Below, in pieces: positions 6,633-11,415 of a stretch of 11,415 nt of DNA (position 1 is its first letter; the number at the start of each line of letters is the position of its first letter). The notes beneath the pieces were generated by a model, which made no database searches, was not told the DNA's origin, and saw only the letters and a program-made list of their open reading frames with translations. This DNA is from an uncultured Collinsella sp. Lineage in GTDB: Bacteria > Actinomycetota > Coriobacteriia > Coriobacteriales > Coriobacteriaceae. Position numbers and translations under genes: made by a program. The stretch lies in the NCBI GenBank assembly GCA_900549355.1, contig UROA01000062.1, positions 1 through 11,415 of the forward strand. The letters run 5' to 3'.

Positions 6633-6638
6633 TACAAT
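6633..6638 (+). promoter_or_regulatory. Candidate -10 element (TACAAT) for rnhA
   Basis: GCGCTACAAT precedes rnhA by 44 nt. A very similar GCGCTACACT lies before the next gene (7192-7202), which suggests a locally used -10 pattern with a poor -35. No consensus -35 is found at normal spacing. Confidence 0.3.
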
Positions 6639-6676
6639 GGTCACTCACACGAAACGTACCCAACGAAAGGAACCAT

Positions 6677-7162
6677 GTGAAGGTCATCATCTATACCGAC
6701 GGCTCGGCCCGATCAAATCCGGGACGCGGAGGATACGGTGCCGTGCTCAAATACACCAATCCCGCCGGCAAGACCTTCACCTCCGAGCTTTCGCGCGGCT
6801 ACGCCAAGACCACCAACAACCGCATGGAGCTCATGGCGGTCATCGTGGCGCTCGAGGCACTTAACCGCTCCTGCGAGGTCGAGGTCCATTCCGATTCGCA
6901 GTACGTCGTCAACGCCTTTAACAAGCACTGGATCGACGGCTGGAAAAAGCGCGGATGGAAAACCGCCAACAAGCAGCCCGTTAAGAACCGCGACCTGTGG
7001 GAGCGCCTGCTTGCCGCCAAAAGCAAGCATAAGGTGGAGTTCATCTGGGTTAAGGGACATGCCGGCCACGAGCTCAACGAGCGCTGCGACGAGCTCGCCA
7101 CCACCGCGGCCGACGGAGCCAACCTCGATATCGACGCCGGCTTTAACGAGAGCGACCTGTAA
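6677..7162 (+). CDS. rnhA: Ribonuclease HI
   Basis: A 161-residue cytoplasmic endonuclease that cuts the RNA strand of RNA/DNA hybrids, removing primers and R-loops. The DEDD catalytic residues are visible: Asp8 (YTDGSA), Glu51 (NRMELMAV), Asp73 (HSDSQYV) and Asp138 (NERCDELA), with His128 in the KGHAGH loop. The basic substrate handle WKKRGWKTANKQPVKNRDLW (about 89-108) is present, as in the E. coli enzyme. The start is GTG 6677, with AAAGGA at 6666-6671. The start overlaps an ATG at 6675 that would be followed at once by TGA, forming an AUGUGA start-stop pair. The short C-terminal tail is acidic. It stands alone functionally; the LysR gene upstream and the oxidoreductase downstream are unrelated. 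Confidence 0.96.
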   Translation: MKVIIYTDGSARSNPGRGGYGAVLKYTNPAGKTFTSELSRGYAKTTNNRMELMAVIVALEALNRSCEVEVHSDSQYVVNAFNKHWIDGWKKRGWKTANKQPVKNRDLWERLLAAKSKHKVEFIWVKGHAGHELNERCDELATTAADGANLDIDAGFNESDL

Positions 7163-7196
7163 CAGCGTTTTCGCACGCTTTTGCGTCCTCCCGCGC

Positions 7197-7202
7197 TACA
7201 CT
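7197..7202 (+). promoter_or_regulatory. Candidate -10 element (TACACT) for the oxidoreductase-acylphosphatase pair
   Basis: GCGCTACACT, 33 nt before the start at 7236, repeats the pattern seen before rnhA. There is no good -35, so support is weak. Confidence 0.28.
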
Positions 7203-7235
7203 CGTCCTGTAGGCCAAACAACGCAAGGGGGACAC

Positions 7236-8342
7236 ATGCTGCGTATCGCAACCATCGGCACATCCATGATCACCGACGACTTTATCCAGGTCGTCAATGC
7301 CAACGACCAGGCCGTATTCGTAGGCACGCTCTCGCGCAATGCCGAGCGCGGCGCCGCCTTTACTGCCGAGCACGGCGGCGAACGCAACTTCACCGCACTC
7401 GACGAGCTCGCGTCCGCCAACGACGTCGATGCCGTCTACATCGGCAGCCCCAATGCACTCCATCACGAACAGGCCCTTGCCTGCATCGCCGGTGGCAAAC
7501 ACGTTATCGTCGAGAAACCCTTCTGCGCCACCGAGGCGCAGGCGCTGGAAGTCTTCCGCGCTGCCGAGGCAGCAGGTGTCGTGGCCCTCGAGGCCATGCG
7601 CCCCCTCCACGATCCCGCCTTCCACGCCATCGAGGACGCCTTGGGTGAAATCGCCCCCATCCGCCGCGCCTCATTGCGCTTTGGCAAGTATTCCTCGCGC
7701 TACAACGAGATTCTCGCGGGACGCGCCACCAATATCTTCGACTGCAATATGGCATCGGGTTCCCTCATGGACATTGGCGTCTACACCGTCGAGCCCATGG
7801 TCGAGATTTTCGGCATGCCCTCCGGCCTTACGAGCATGGCTACTCTGCTCGACCCCACCACGCGACAGCTCACGCACGGCCCCATCGATGGCTGCGGTTC
7901 CATCCTCGCCAGCTACGGTGGTGGCCGTATCTCCGTCGAGCTCGCGCACTCCAAAATTACGAATGACCTGCTGCCCTCGCAGATCGAAGGCGAGCGTGGC
8001 ACTATCCAGATTGACCATCTGTCAACGCCCCGCAACGTCCGCATCGACTACCGCGGCGACGTCGTACGCGGCTCGGCGACCGAGGCGCCGCGCGAACAGA
8101 ACGACAACGGCCGTGTGCTCGACCTGCCCAAATCGAGCAACACCATGGAATACGAACTCACAGACTTTATCACCGCCATCGGCGGCATCGATAACGTCAA
8201 GGAAGAGATTTGGGAAACGCCGGCAGGACGTCACGAGCTCGGACACTACCGCGATGTCACGCTCGTCTCACTACGCATCATGGATGCCGTGCGCCAGCAG
8301 GCCGGCATTACCTTCCCGGCCGACGCAGGCAAGCAGGCATAG
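7236..8342 (+). CDS. Gfo/Idh/MocA-family NAD(P)-dependent oxidoreductase
   Basis: A 368-residue cytoplasmic dehydrogenase. The N-terminal Rossmann domain opens with IATIGTSMITDDF; the classic GxGxxG is replaced by IGTSxIT, which I associate with the YulF/YgjR-like branch of the family. The strongly conserved EKP motif is at 93-95 (IVEKPF) after GGKHV. The C-terminal alpha/beta domain includes SGSLMDIGVYTVEPMVEIFG, where D-x-G-x-Y matches the family's substrate-pocket motif. These enzymes oxidise or reduce sugars, inositols or related polyols; the substrate here is unknown. The start is ATG 7236, with AAGGGGG at 7225-7231. Its stop is 2 nt before the acylphosphatase start, so the two are co-transcribed and probably translationally coupled. 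A long frame running upstream through rnhA is not the true start. Confidence 0.92.
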   Translation: MLRIATIGTSMITDDFIQVVNANDQAVFVGTLSRNAERGAAFTAEHGGERNFTALDELASANDVDAVYIGSPNALHHEQALACIAGGKHVIVEKPFCATEAQALEVFRAAEAAGVVALEAMRPLHDPAFHAIEDALGEIAPIRRASLRFGKYSSRYNEILAGRATNIFDCNMASGSLMDIGVYTVEPMVEIFGMPSGLTSMATLLDPTTRQLTHGPIDGCGSILASYGGGRISVELAHSKITNDLLPSQIEGERGTIQIDHLSTPRNVRIDYRGDVVRGSATEAPREQNDNGRVLDLPKSSNTMEYELTDFITAIGGIDNVKEEIWETPAGRHELGHYRDVTLVSLRIMDAVRQQAGITFPADAGKQA

Positions 8343-8344
8343 CG

Positions 8345-8755
8345 ATGGGCCTCTTCGATACGTTCTTCTCCAGCGTCACCGGCGGCAGTCGAGAACCTCA
8401 AAAACCATCAAACGTCGAGCTCGAGCTGCGCCGCAGGCTTACTGTGCTCGCAAGCGACGAGGCCACTCAAGACACTCCCCTGCGCTATTTCCTGCGCTGG
8501 GCGGGGCAAGTCCAAGGCGTTGGTTTTCGCTTTACCAACACCAACCTCGCACAGGCACGCTCCCTCACCGGCTGGGTGCGTAATATGGAAGATGGCTCAG
8601 TCGAGATGGAGATACAGGGAGCTCCGGCAAACGTCCTATCTCATCTCGAGGCGCTTCATGCCTCCTACGAGCGCATGGGAACGCGTTTTCGCCTCGTAGA
8701 CGCCCAGGCCCGAGCCCCACTTGCCAATGAAGACGGTTTCAGTCCTCATTATTAG
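8345..8755 (+). CDS. Acylphosphatase with N-terminal extension
   Basis: A 136-residue protein. Residues about 47-125 are an acylphosphatase domain, with the phosphate-binding motif GQVQGVGFRF carrying the catalytic Arg62 and GWVRNMEDGSV carrying the catalytic Asn80. The enzyme hydrolyses acyl phosphates such as acetyl or carbamoyl phosphate. Typical acylphosphatases are about 90-100 residues; here about 45 extra residues precede the domain, beginning GLFDTFFSSVTGGS, a short amphipathic stretch, followed by a charged linker. The start at 8345 lies 2 nt after the oxidoreductase stop and has only a weak ribosome site, which suggests coupling. I do not know what the extension does; a later start nearer residue 45 is possible but no good site is seen. 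It is followed by the promoter of the PerR-like gene. Confidence 0.88.
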   Translation: MGLFDTFFSSVTGGSREPQKPSNVELELRRRLTVLASDEATQDTPLRYFLRWAGQVQGVGFRFTNTNLAQARSLTGWVRNMEDGSVEMEIQGAPANVLSHLEALHASYERMGTRFRLVDAQARAPLANEDGFSPHY

Positions 8756-8780
8756 TATTGTGTGCTAAATACGGTATCAT
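8752..8780 (+). promoter_or_regulatory. Promoter and possible operator of the Fur-family gene
   Basis: TATCAT (8775-8780) with TTAGTA (8752-8757) 17 nt upstream forms a plausible promoter. TTAGTA-N5-TGCTAA (8752-8768) is an imperfect dyad (5 of 6) over the -35, a usual place for autorepression by a Fur/PerR protein. It does not match the classic B. subtilis PerR box closely. Confidence 0.38.
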
Positions 8781-8816
8781 TTACCTACGACCGTTAATAG
8801 AAAAGAGGCGAGGCGC

Positions 8817-9197
8817 ATGGCGGTGCAAAGAAGGAATACCAGGCAGCGAAAGCTGGTTCTTGACGCCGTGCGCCAAAGCTATAACCATCCCACCGCCGAC
8901 GAAATCTACAACGTCGTGCGCGCGCAGGATGACAAAATCAGCCGCGGTACGGTCTACCGCAATCTCAATCTCTTGGCCGACGCCGGCGAAATCCTCTCCA
9001 TCAAGACGCCGGGCGGCAGCCGCTTCGATCGTACGATCGAGCCGCATGCGCATATCATCTGCACCTCGTGCAGCCGCGTCGTCGACGTACCGCTCCCCTT
9101 TGATGCCCAGCTCGACGCCAAGGCGTCCGAGCAAATCGGCTGGCACGTCACGTCGCACTACACCATCTTCGAGGGTCTCTGCCCCGACTGTAGGTAG
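8817..9197 (+). CDS. Fur-family transcriptional repressor, PerR-like
   Basis: A 126-residue DNA-binding metalloregulator. Residues about 1-60 form the winged helix (HPTADEIYNVV, then SRGTVYRNLNLLADAGEI). The C-terminal part is the dimer and metal domain. Four Cys, C82/C85 (CTSC) and C122/C125 (CPDC), make the structural zinc site. By alignment with B. subtilis PerR, the regulatory ligands are His24, Asp71, His77, His79 and Asp90; the last is Asp, as in PerR, rather than the Glu usual in Fur. That suggests a peroxide sensor using Fe or Mn, but the assignment is from motif reading only. The start is ATG 8817, with AGAGGCGAGG before it. It is slightly short at the N-terminus, as for several PerR-like proteins. 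Its stop lies inside the palindrome at 9194-9278. Target genes are not in view. Confidence 0.9.
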   Translation: MAVQRRNTRQRKLVLDAVRQSYNHPTADEIYNVVRAQDDKISRGTVYRNLNLLADAGEILSIKTPGGSRFDRTIEPHAHIICTSCSRVVDVPLPFDAQLDAKASEQIGWHVTSHYTIFEGLCPDCR

Positions 9198-9278
9198 ATG
9201 TTTGGAACATGCCTTAAAATCCACCTTTCCGCACTTTGCAGCAAAAAGTAGATTTCTAGACATGTCCCAAATGTCTAC
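9194..9278. repeat. 85-bp imperfect palindrome spanning both stop codons of convergent genes
   Basis: Outer arms 9194-9211 and 9261-9278 pair over 18 positions with two G-U pairs and one mismatch. Inner segments 9212-9224 and 9248-9260 continue the symmetry with 9 of 13 pairs and no bulge, around a centre at 9236. The Fur-family stop TAG (9195-9197) and the HAD stop TAG (9275-9277, -) lie at exactly mirrored positions. It probably acts as a bidirectional terminator, although it has no proper T-run. It could also be a dispersed palindromic repeat of the genome. Confidence 0.7.
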
Positions 9279-10072
9279 TCAGCAAGTAGACGACGCAGCT
9301 CTTCTTCGACCGTGCGCACGTAACGGACGCGGTCGTTGATGCCACGCATAGAGGGATTGCAGCTCTCCATTAGATAAGGATGGCCCACGACGTTGAGCAT
9401 GTCGCGGTCGTTTTCGTTATCGCCAAACGCCATCATCTCATCGGGCGAAATACCCAGGGCACGACCGTAATCGGCAAGCGCGGAGCCCTTGCCCGAACCG
9501 AAACCGATAAAGTCCGTCCATTCGGTTCCCGACGTCATCACGTCAACACGGTCGCTAAAGAGGCCCTCGAAATACTCCAGGGCCGCCGGCTGATCCACCT
9601 CGGGCGTCTGGAAGGCAATCTTAATGACGTCCTCGTCGATGTCCTCGGGGCTGTCGACCACCGCCACATCGCAGTGGACCTCATAGCGCAAATGGTCGAC
9701 GAACGCGTCGTTGCCGCTCATGGTGTAGAGATGTCCCTCACACGAAAGGGTCACGTCGGCATGGGGATATGCAACCACGGCATTCGCGATATCCATAGCA
9801 AGGCTACGCTCCATGGAACGTTTGACAACGGCACGTCCCTCGCTCATCACCAGGGCTCCGTTTTCGCATACATAGGCGAGCTCATCGGCCACCGGGGCAA
9901 ACAGATAGCGCAAGCTCGCATATTGACGGCCGCTCGCCGGCATAAACACGATGCCGCGACGATGCAGCTCGTCGATGAGCTCAAAGGCCTCGGAACGCGG
10001 CTCGCGCTCCCCCGGATGTAGCAACGTGCCGTCCAAATCGCATGCAATCAGCTTGATTCCCTCAAGACCCAT
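9275..10072 (-). CDS. Cof-type HAD-IIB family phosphatase
   Basis: A 265-residue cytoplasmic hydrolase of the haloacid dehalogenase superfamily, subclass IIB (Cof type). Motif I is IACDLDGTLL with nucleophile Asp12 and acid/base Asp14. Motif II is the Ser in ASGR (Ser47). Motif III is Lys195 in GSGKG. Motif IV is GDNENDRDM (217-225) with Asp218 and Asp222. The cap domain lies about 85-190. Members dephosphorylate sugar phosphates, pyridoxal phosphate or flavin precursors, and the substrate cannot be read from sequence. I chose ATG 10072, with GGGGG 7 nt upstream on the - strand; an upstream frame to 10132 would run through the terminator hairpin and adds no family sequence. The gene ends inside the palindrome shared with the Fur-family gene. 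Confidence 0.92.
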   Translation of the reverse strand: MGLEGIKLIACDLDGTLLHPGEREPRSEAFELIDELHRRGIVFMPASGRQYASLRYLFAPVADELAYVCENGALVMSEGRAVVKRSMERSLAMDIANAVVAYPHADVTLSCEGHLYTMSGNDAFVDHLRYEVHCDVAVVDSPEDIDEDVIKIAFQTPEVDQPAALEYFEGLFSDRVDVMTSGTEWTDFIGFGSGKGSALADYGRALGISPDEMMAFGDNENDRDMLNVVGHPYLMESCNPSMRGINDRVRYVRTVEEELRRLLAE

Positions 10073-10103
10073 ATGCTTTCCCCCACAGTATCTCATCAAC
10101 AGA

Positions 10104-10142
10104 AAGACGGACTTTGAATAGTTGCCTCTCAAAGTCCGTCTT
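10104..10142 (-). terminator. 14-bp perfect hairpin, terminator of the slyD-ureE unit
   Basis: AAGACGGACTTTGA (10104-10117) pairs perfectly with TCAAAGTCCGTCTT (10129-10142) around an 11-nt loop. On the - strand it lies 13 nt after the ureE stop codon, with a broken T-rich tail (TCTTTCTGTT). It separates the slyD-ureE transcript from the HAD gene. Confidence 0.8.
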
Positions 10143-10155
10143 ACTCATACGCACG

Positions 10156-10768
10156 TTAACCGTGCGCCTTCTTTACGATCGTAAAGTCGGGAGCCATACT
10201 CACAACGACATCCGCCGCACTCGACGCAAAGCGCCGGCCCGCATCGAGTTCACGGGTAACCACCGAGAGCCGAACACCCTCGACGCCCCGGAGCATGCGA
10301 CCCAAAACCGGTTGCACCGGCGTATACATGCGCACGGTATGCTCGTCCGAATCGCCTCGGAAAAGCGGCGCGTGCATATTGCCGATCTCCCAGCACGCAT
10401 GCGCGAGCGCAATCGGGTCCATGCGGTCAACTTCGACCAAATAAACCTCGGCGGAGCGCAGGCGCACGACAACCGCCACGGGTACCATGCCCGAACGGTC
10501 AATGGCGAGCACGTCGCCATCGGCAAGACGGCTGCCGTCGAGGGTGTCCCCCAGGGCAAAGCGGCCCCCCGTCGGCAGCATCCAGCCGAACATCGACCGT
10601 GCGCCCCAGCTCCGTCACGCCCGCAAACGCGCATACATCAGCCTGGTCCCAATCGAGCAGCAGCTCGTCAACTTCAAAGACGCCGCCCAACTTCCGGCGA
10701 AGCAGGAGTTCATAGGACGGATCGTTGAGATTTCCCAAGCATGTCGTCGAAACCAAGCGTTCGGGCAT
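10156..10768 (-). pseudogene. ureE: UreE-like nickel metallochaperone, frameshifted in a G6 tract
   Basis: Two overlapping - strand frames together encode one UreE-like protein. The first (ATG 10768) gives the N-terminal domain, including DELLLDWDQADV and GRTVDVRLDAADGG, to about residue 67. The second continues with GRFALGDTLDGSRLADGDVLAID, then VVVRLRSAEVYLVEVD and the C-terminal metal-binding domain with HACWEIGNMHAPLF and a mobile end at KKAHG. Removing one G from the G6 run at 10565-10570 joins them into about 203 residues. UreE binds Ni(II) and delivers it to urease. The GNxH His is kept and there is no His-rich tail. The ATG lies 3 nt after the slyD-like stop, so they form an operon. 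The second frame is clean for 137 codons, which argues for a recent mutation, a sequencing error in the homopolymer, or slippage. No urease genes are in view. Confidence 0.75.
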
Positions 10769-10771
10769 ACT

Positions 10772-11200
10772 CTAACCCTCGACCTCGACGAGCTCGATAT
10801 CAAAGTTGAGGTCCTTGCCGGCCAGCTCGTGATTGGCGTCAAGCGTCACGGCCTCGGGCGTTACATCGATGACCACGGCGGGGACGGGCATACCGCTCGG
10901 CGTGGACAGGAAGAGCTTCATGCCCTTCTCAATCTGCTCGATGTTAGGAACCTGTTCGGCCGGGAAGGTCAGAACCATCTCGGGATTGTGCTCGCCGTAG
11001 GCATCGGCAGCAGGAATGTGCACGGTCTTCTTCTCGCCCACCTGCATGTCGACAACAGCGGCGTCAAAGCCCTTGATCATCTGGCCGGCGCCGCAGGTGA
11101 ACCCCAGCGGCTCGCCGCGATCGTAGGAGCTATCGAACTGTGTGCCGTCGTCGAGCGTGCCGCGATAATGAGTCTTGACCTTCTTGCCCTGGTTGGACAT
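10772..11200 (-). CDS. slyD: SlyD-like FKBP-type peptidyl-prolyl isomerase
   Basis: A 142-residue cytoplasmic prolyl isomerase and chaperone. The FKBP core is split: HYRGTLDDGTQFDSSYDRG, then GAGQMIKGFDAAVVDMQVGEKKTV, and the C-terminal strand NHELAGKDLNFDIELVEV. Between residues about 67 and 122 lies the insert-in-flap domain (AYGEHNPEMVLTFPAEQVP...), which marks the SlyD type and gives chaperone activity. The His/Cys-rich metal-binding tail of E. coli SlyD is absent; the protein ends at EVEG. The start is ATG 11200, with GGAGG (11206-11210) at 5 nt; a longer frame to 11230 lacks a ribosome site. It is directly followed by the UreE-like gene. SlyD is an established partner in nickel delivery to hydrogenase (with HypB), so a nickel theme for this pair is reasonable, but the missing tail weakens it. 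Confidence 0.88.
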   Translation of the reverse strand: MSNQGKKVKTHYRGTLDDGTQFDSSYDRGEPLGFTCGAGQMIKGFDAAVVDMQVGEKKTVHIPAADAYGEHNPEMVLTFPAEQVPNIEQIEKGMKLFLSTPSGMPVPAVVIDVTPEAVTLDANHELAGKDLNFDIELVEVEG

Positions 11201-11218
11201 GCTAACCTCCGTAATAAG

Positions 11219-11241
11219 GGCGGCGCACAACGCGGGCCGCC
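11219..11241 (-). promoter_or_regulatory. Leader hairpin upstream of slyD
   Basis: On the - strand, GGCGGC/GCCGCC (11236-11241 with 11219-11224, perfect 6 bp) lies in the slyD 5' leader. It ends 8 nt before the GGAGG site. Upstream of it is a second short repeat, CGCCAT-N6-ATGGCG (11238-11255). It could stabilise the mRNA or control ribosome access; no ligand-binding RNA was recognised. Confidence 0.35.
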
Positions 11242-11258
11242 ATGAACATATGGCGCTA

Positions 11259-11279
11259 ACTATACCCTAGTCATACAAT
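11259..11279. promoter_or_regulatory. Divergent -10 elements between slyD and the dipeptidase gene
   Basis: On the - strand, TATAGT (11259-11264) and on the + strand TACAAT (11274-11279) are close to -10 consensus and point away from each other toward the two genes. Neither has a good -35 at normal spacing. Confidence 0.35.
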
Positions 11280-11320
11280 TCAAAGACAGTTTGCAAAGAA
11301 ACGCTGCAACCGGAGGAACC

Positions 11321-11415
11321 ATGGCATATCCCGTATTTGACCTACACTGCGACACCGCCGACCGCATCGGCTGGGGCGCGCCCGCTCTCGACCCGCGCTT
11401 TTCCCGTACGTTGAC
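11321..11415 (+). CDS. Membrane dipeptidase (peptidase family M19), 5' fragment
   Basis: Only the first 31 residues are in the window and the gene runs off the right edge. The start MAYPVFDLHCDTADRIGWG contains the H-x-D metal-binding pair (His9, Asp11) in the DLHCDT setting typical of the N-terminus of M19 dipeptidases, zinc enzymes that hydrolyse a range of dipeptides, including some with D-residues at the second position. GGAGG (11312-11316) precedes ATG 11321. It is divergent from slyD. The assignment rests on a short segment, so other amidohydrolase-fold enzymes cannot be excluded. Confidence 0.68.
   Translation, partial: MAYPVFDLHCDTADRIGWGAPALDPRFSRTL

Noticed and set aside
6738..7235. 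An in-frame upstream extension of the oxidoreductase through rnhA
   Set aside because: The translated stretch is Pro/Ser/Arg-rich out-of-frame rnhA sequence. The family N-terminus and a good ribosome site begin at 7236.

Overview
The window looks like chromosomal DNA from a high-GC anaerobic actinobacterium of the class Coriobacteriia. The best guess is Collinsella, close to C. aerofaciens. This rests on overall protein style, strong GGAGG-type ribosome sites, GC-rich codon use and a core set of anaerobe metabolic genes. It is an inference, because no rRNA or marker gene is present. I see no phage, transposase, CRISPR array or tRNA.

Layout: (1) 75-1262 (-) is an aldo/keto reductase with a C-terminal two-cluster ferredoxin tail. 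A 325-bp spacer follows with several RNA-like signals. (2) 1588-2502 (+) is ketopantoate reductase. (3) 2612-2818 (-) is a tiny two-helix membrane protein. (4) 3005-3778 (-) is an exported protein with a coiled coil and a 3D-like C-terminal domain. (5) 4091-5401 (-) is an O-acetylhomoserine sulfhydrylase, preceded by a clear promoter and a 17-codon leader peptide with two Cys codons. A LysR-type regulator (5675-6613, +) is divergent from it across a dyad-rich promoter. This is the best regulatory module of the window: a sulfur-assimilation enzyme with a likely dedicated activator and a probable attenuator. (6) A + strand run follows: rnhA (6677-7162), a Gfo/Idh/MocA oxidoreductase (7236-8342), a closely coupled acylphosphatase (8345-8755) and a PerR-like Fur-family repressor (8817-9197). 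(7) An 85-bp imperfect palindrome separates the repressor from a convergent Cof-type HAD phosphatase (9275-10072, -) and holds both stop codons at mirror positions. (8) Upstream on the - strand are a SlyD-like FKBP isomerase (10772-11200) and, 3 nt after it, a UreE-like nickel chaperone gene (10156-10768) split by one extra G in a G6 tract. (9) A membrane dipeptidase (M19) gene starts at 11321 (+) and runs off the window.

Most genes are ordinary housekeeping. The unusual signals are the Cys-codon leader peptide with mutually exclusive hairpins, the frameshifted ureE beside slyD with no urease in view, the symmetric palindrome shared by two stop codons, the small exported 3D-like protein, and a possible attenuated leader or small RNA at about 1399-1517 (-). 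Nothing here amounts to a clearly new multi-gene system.
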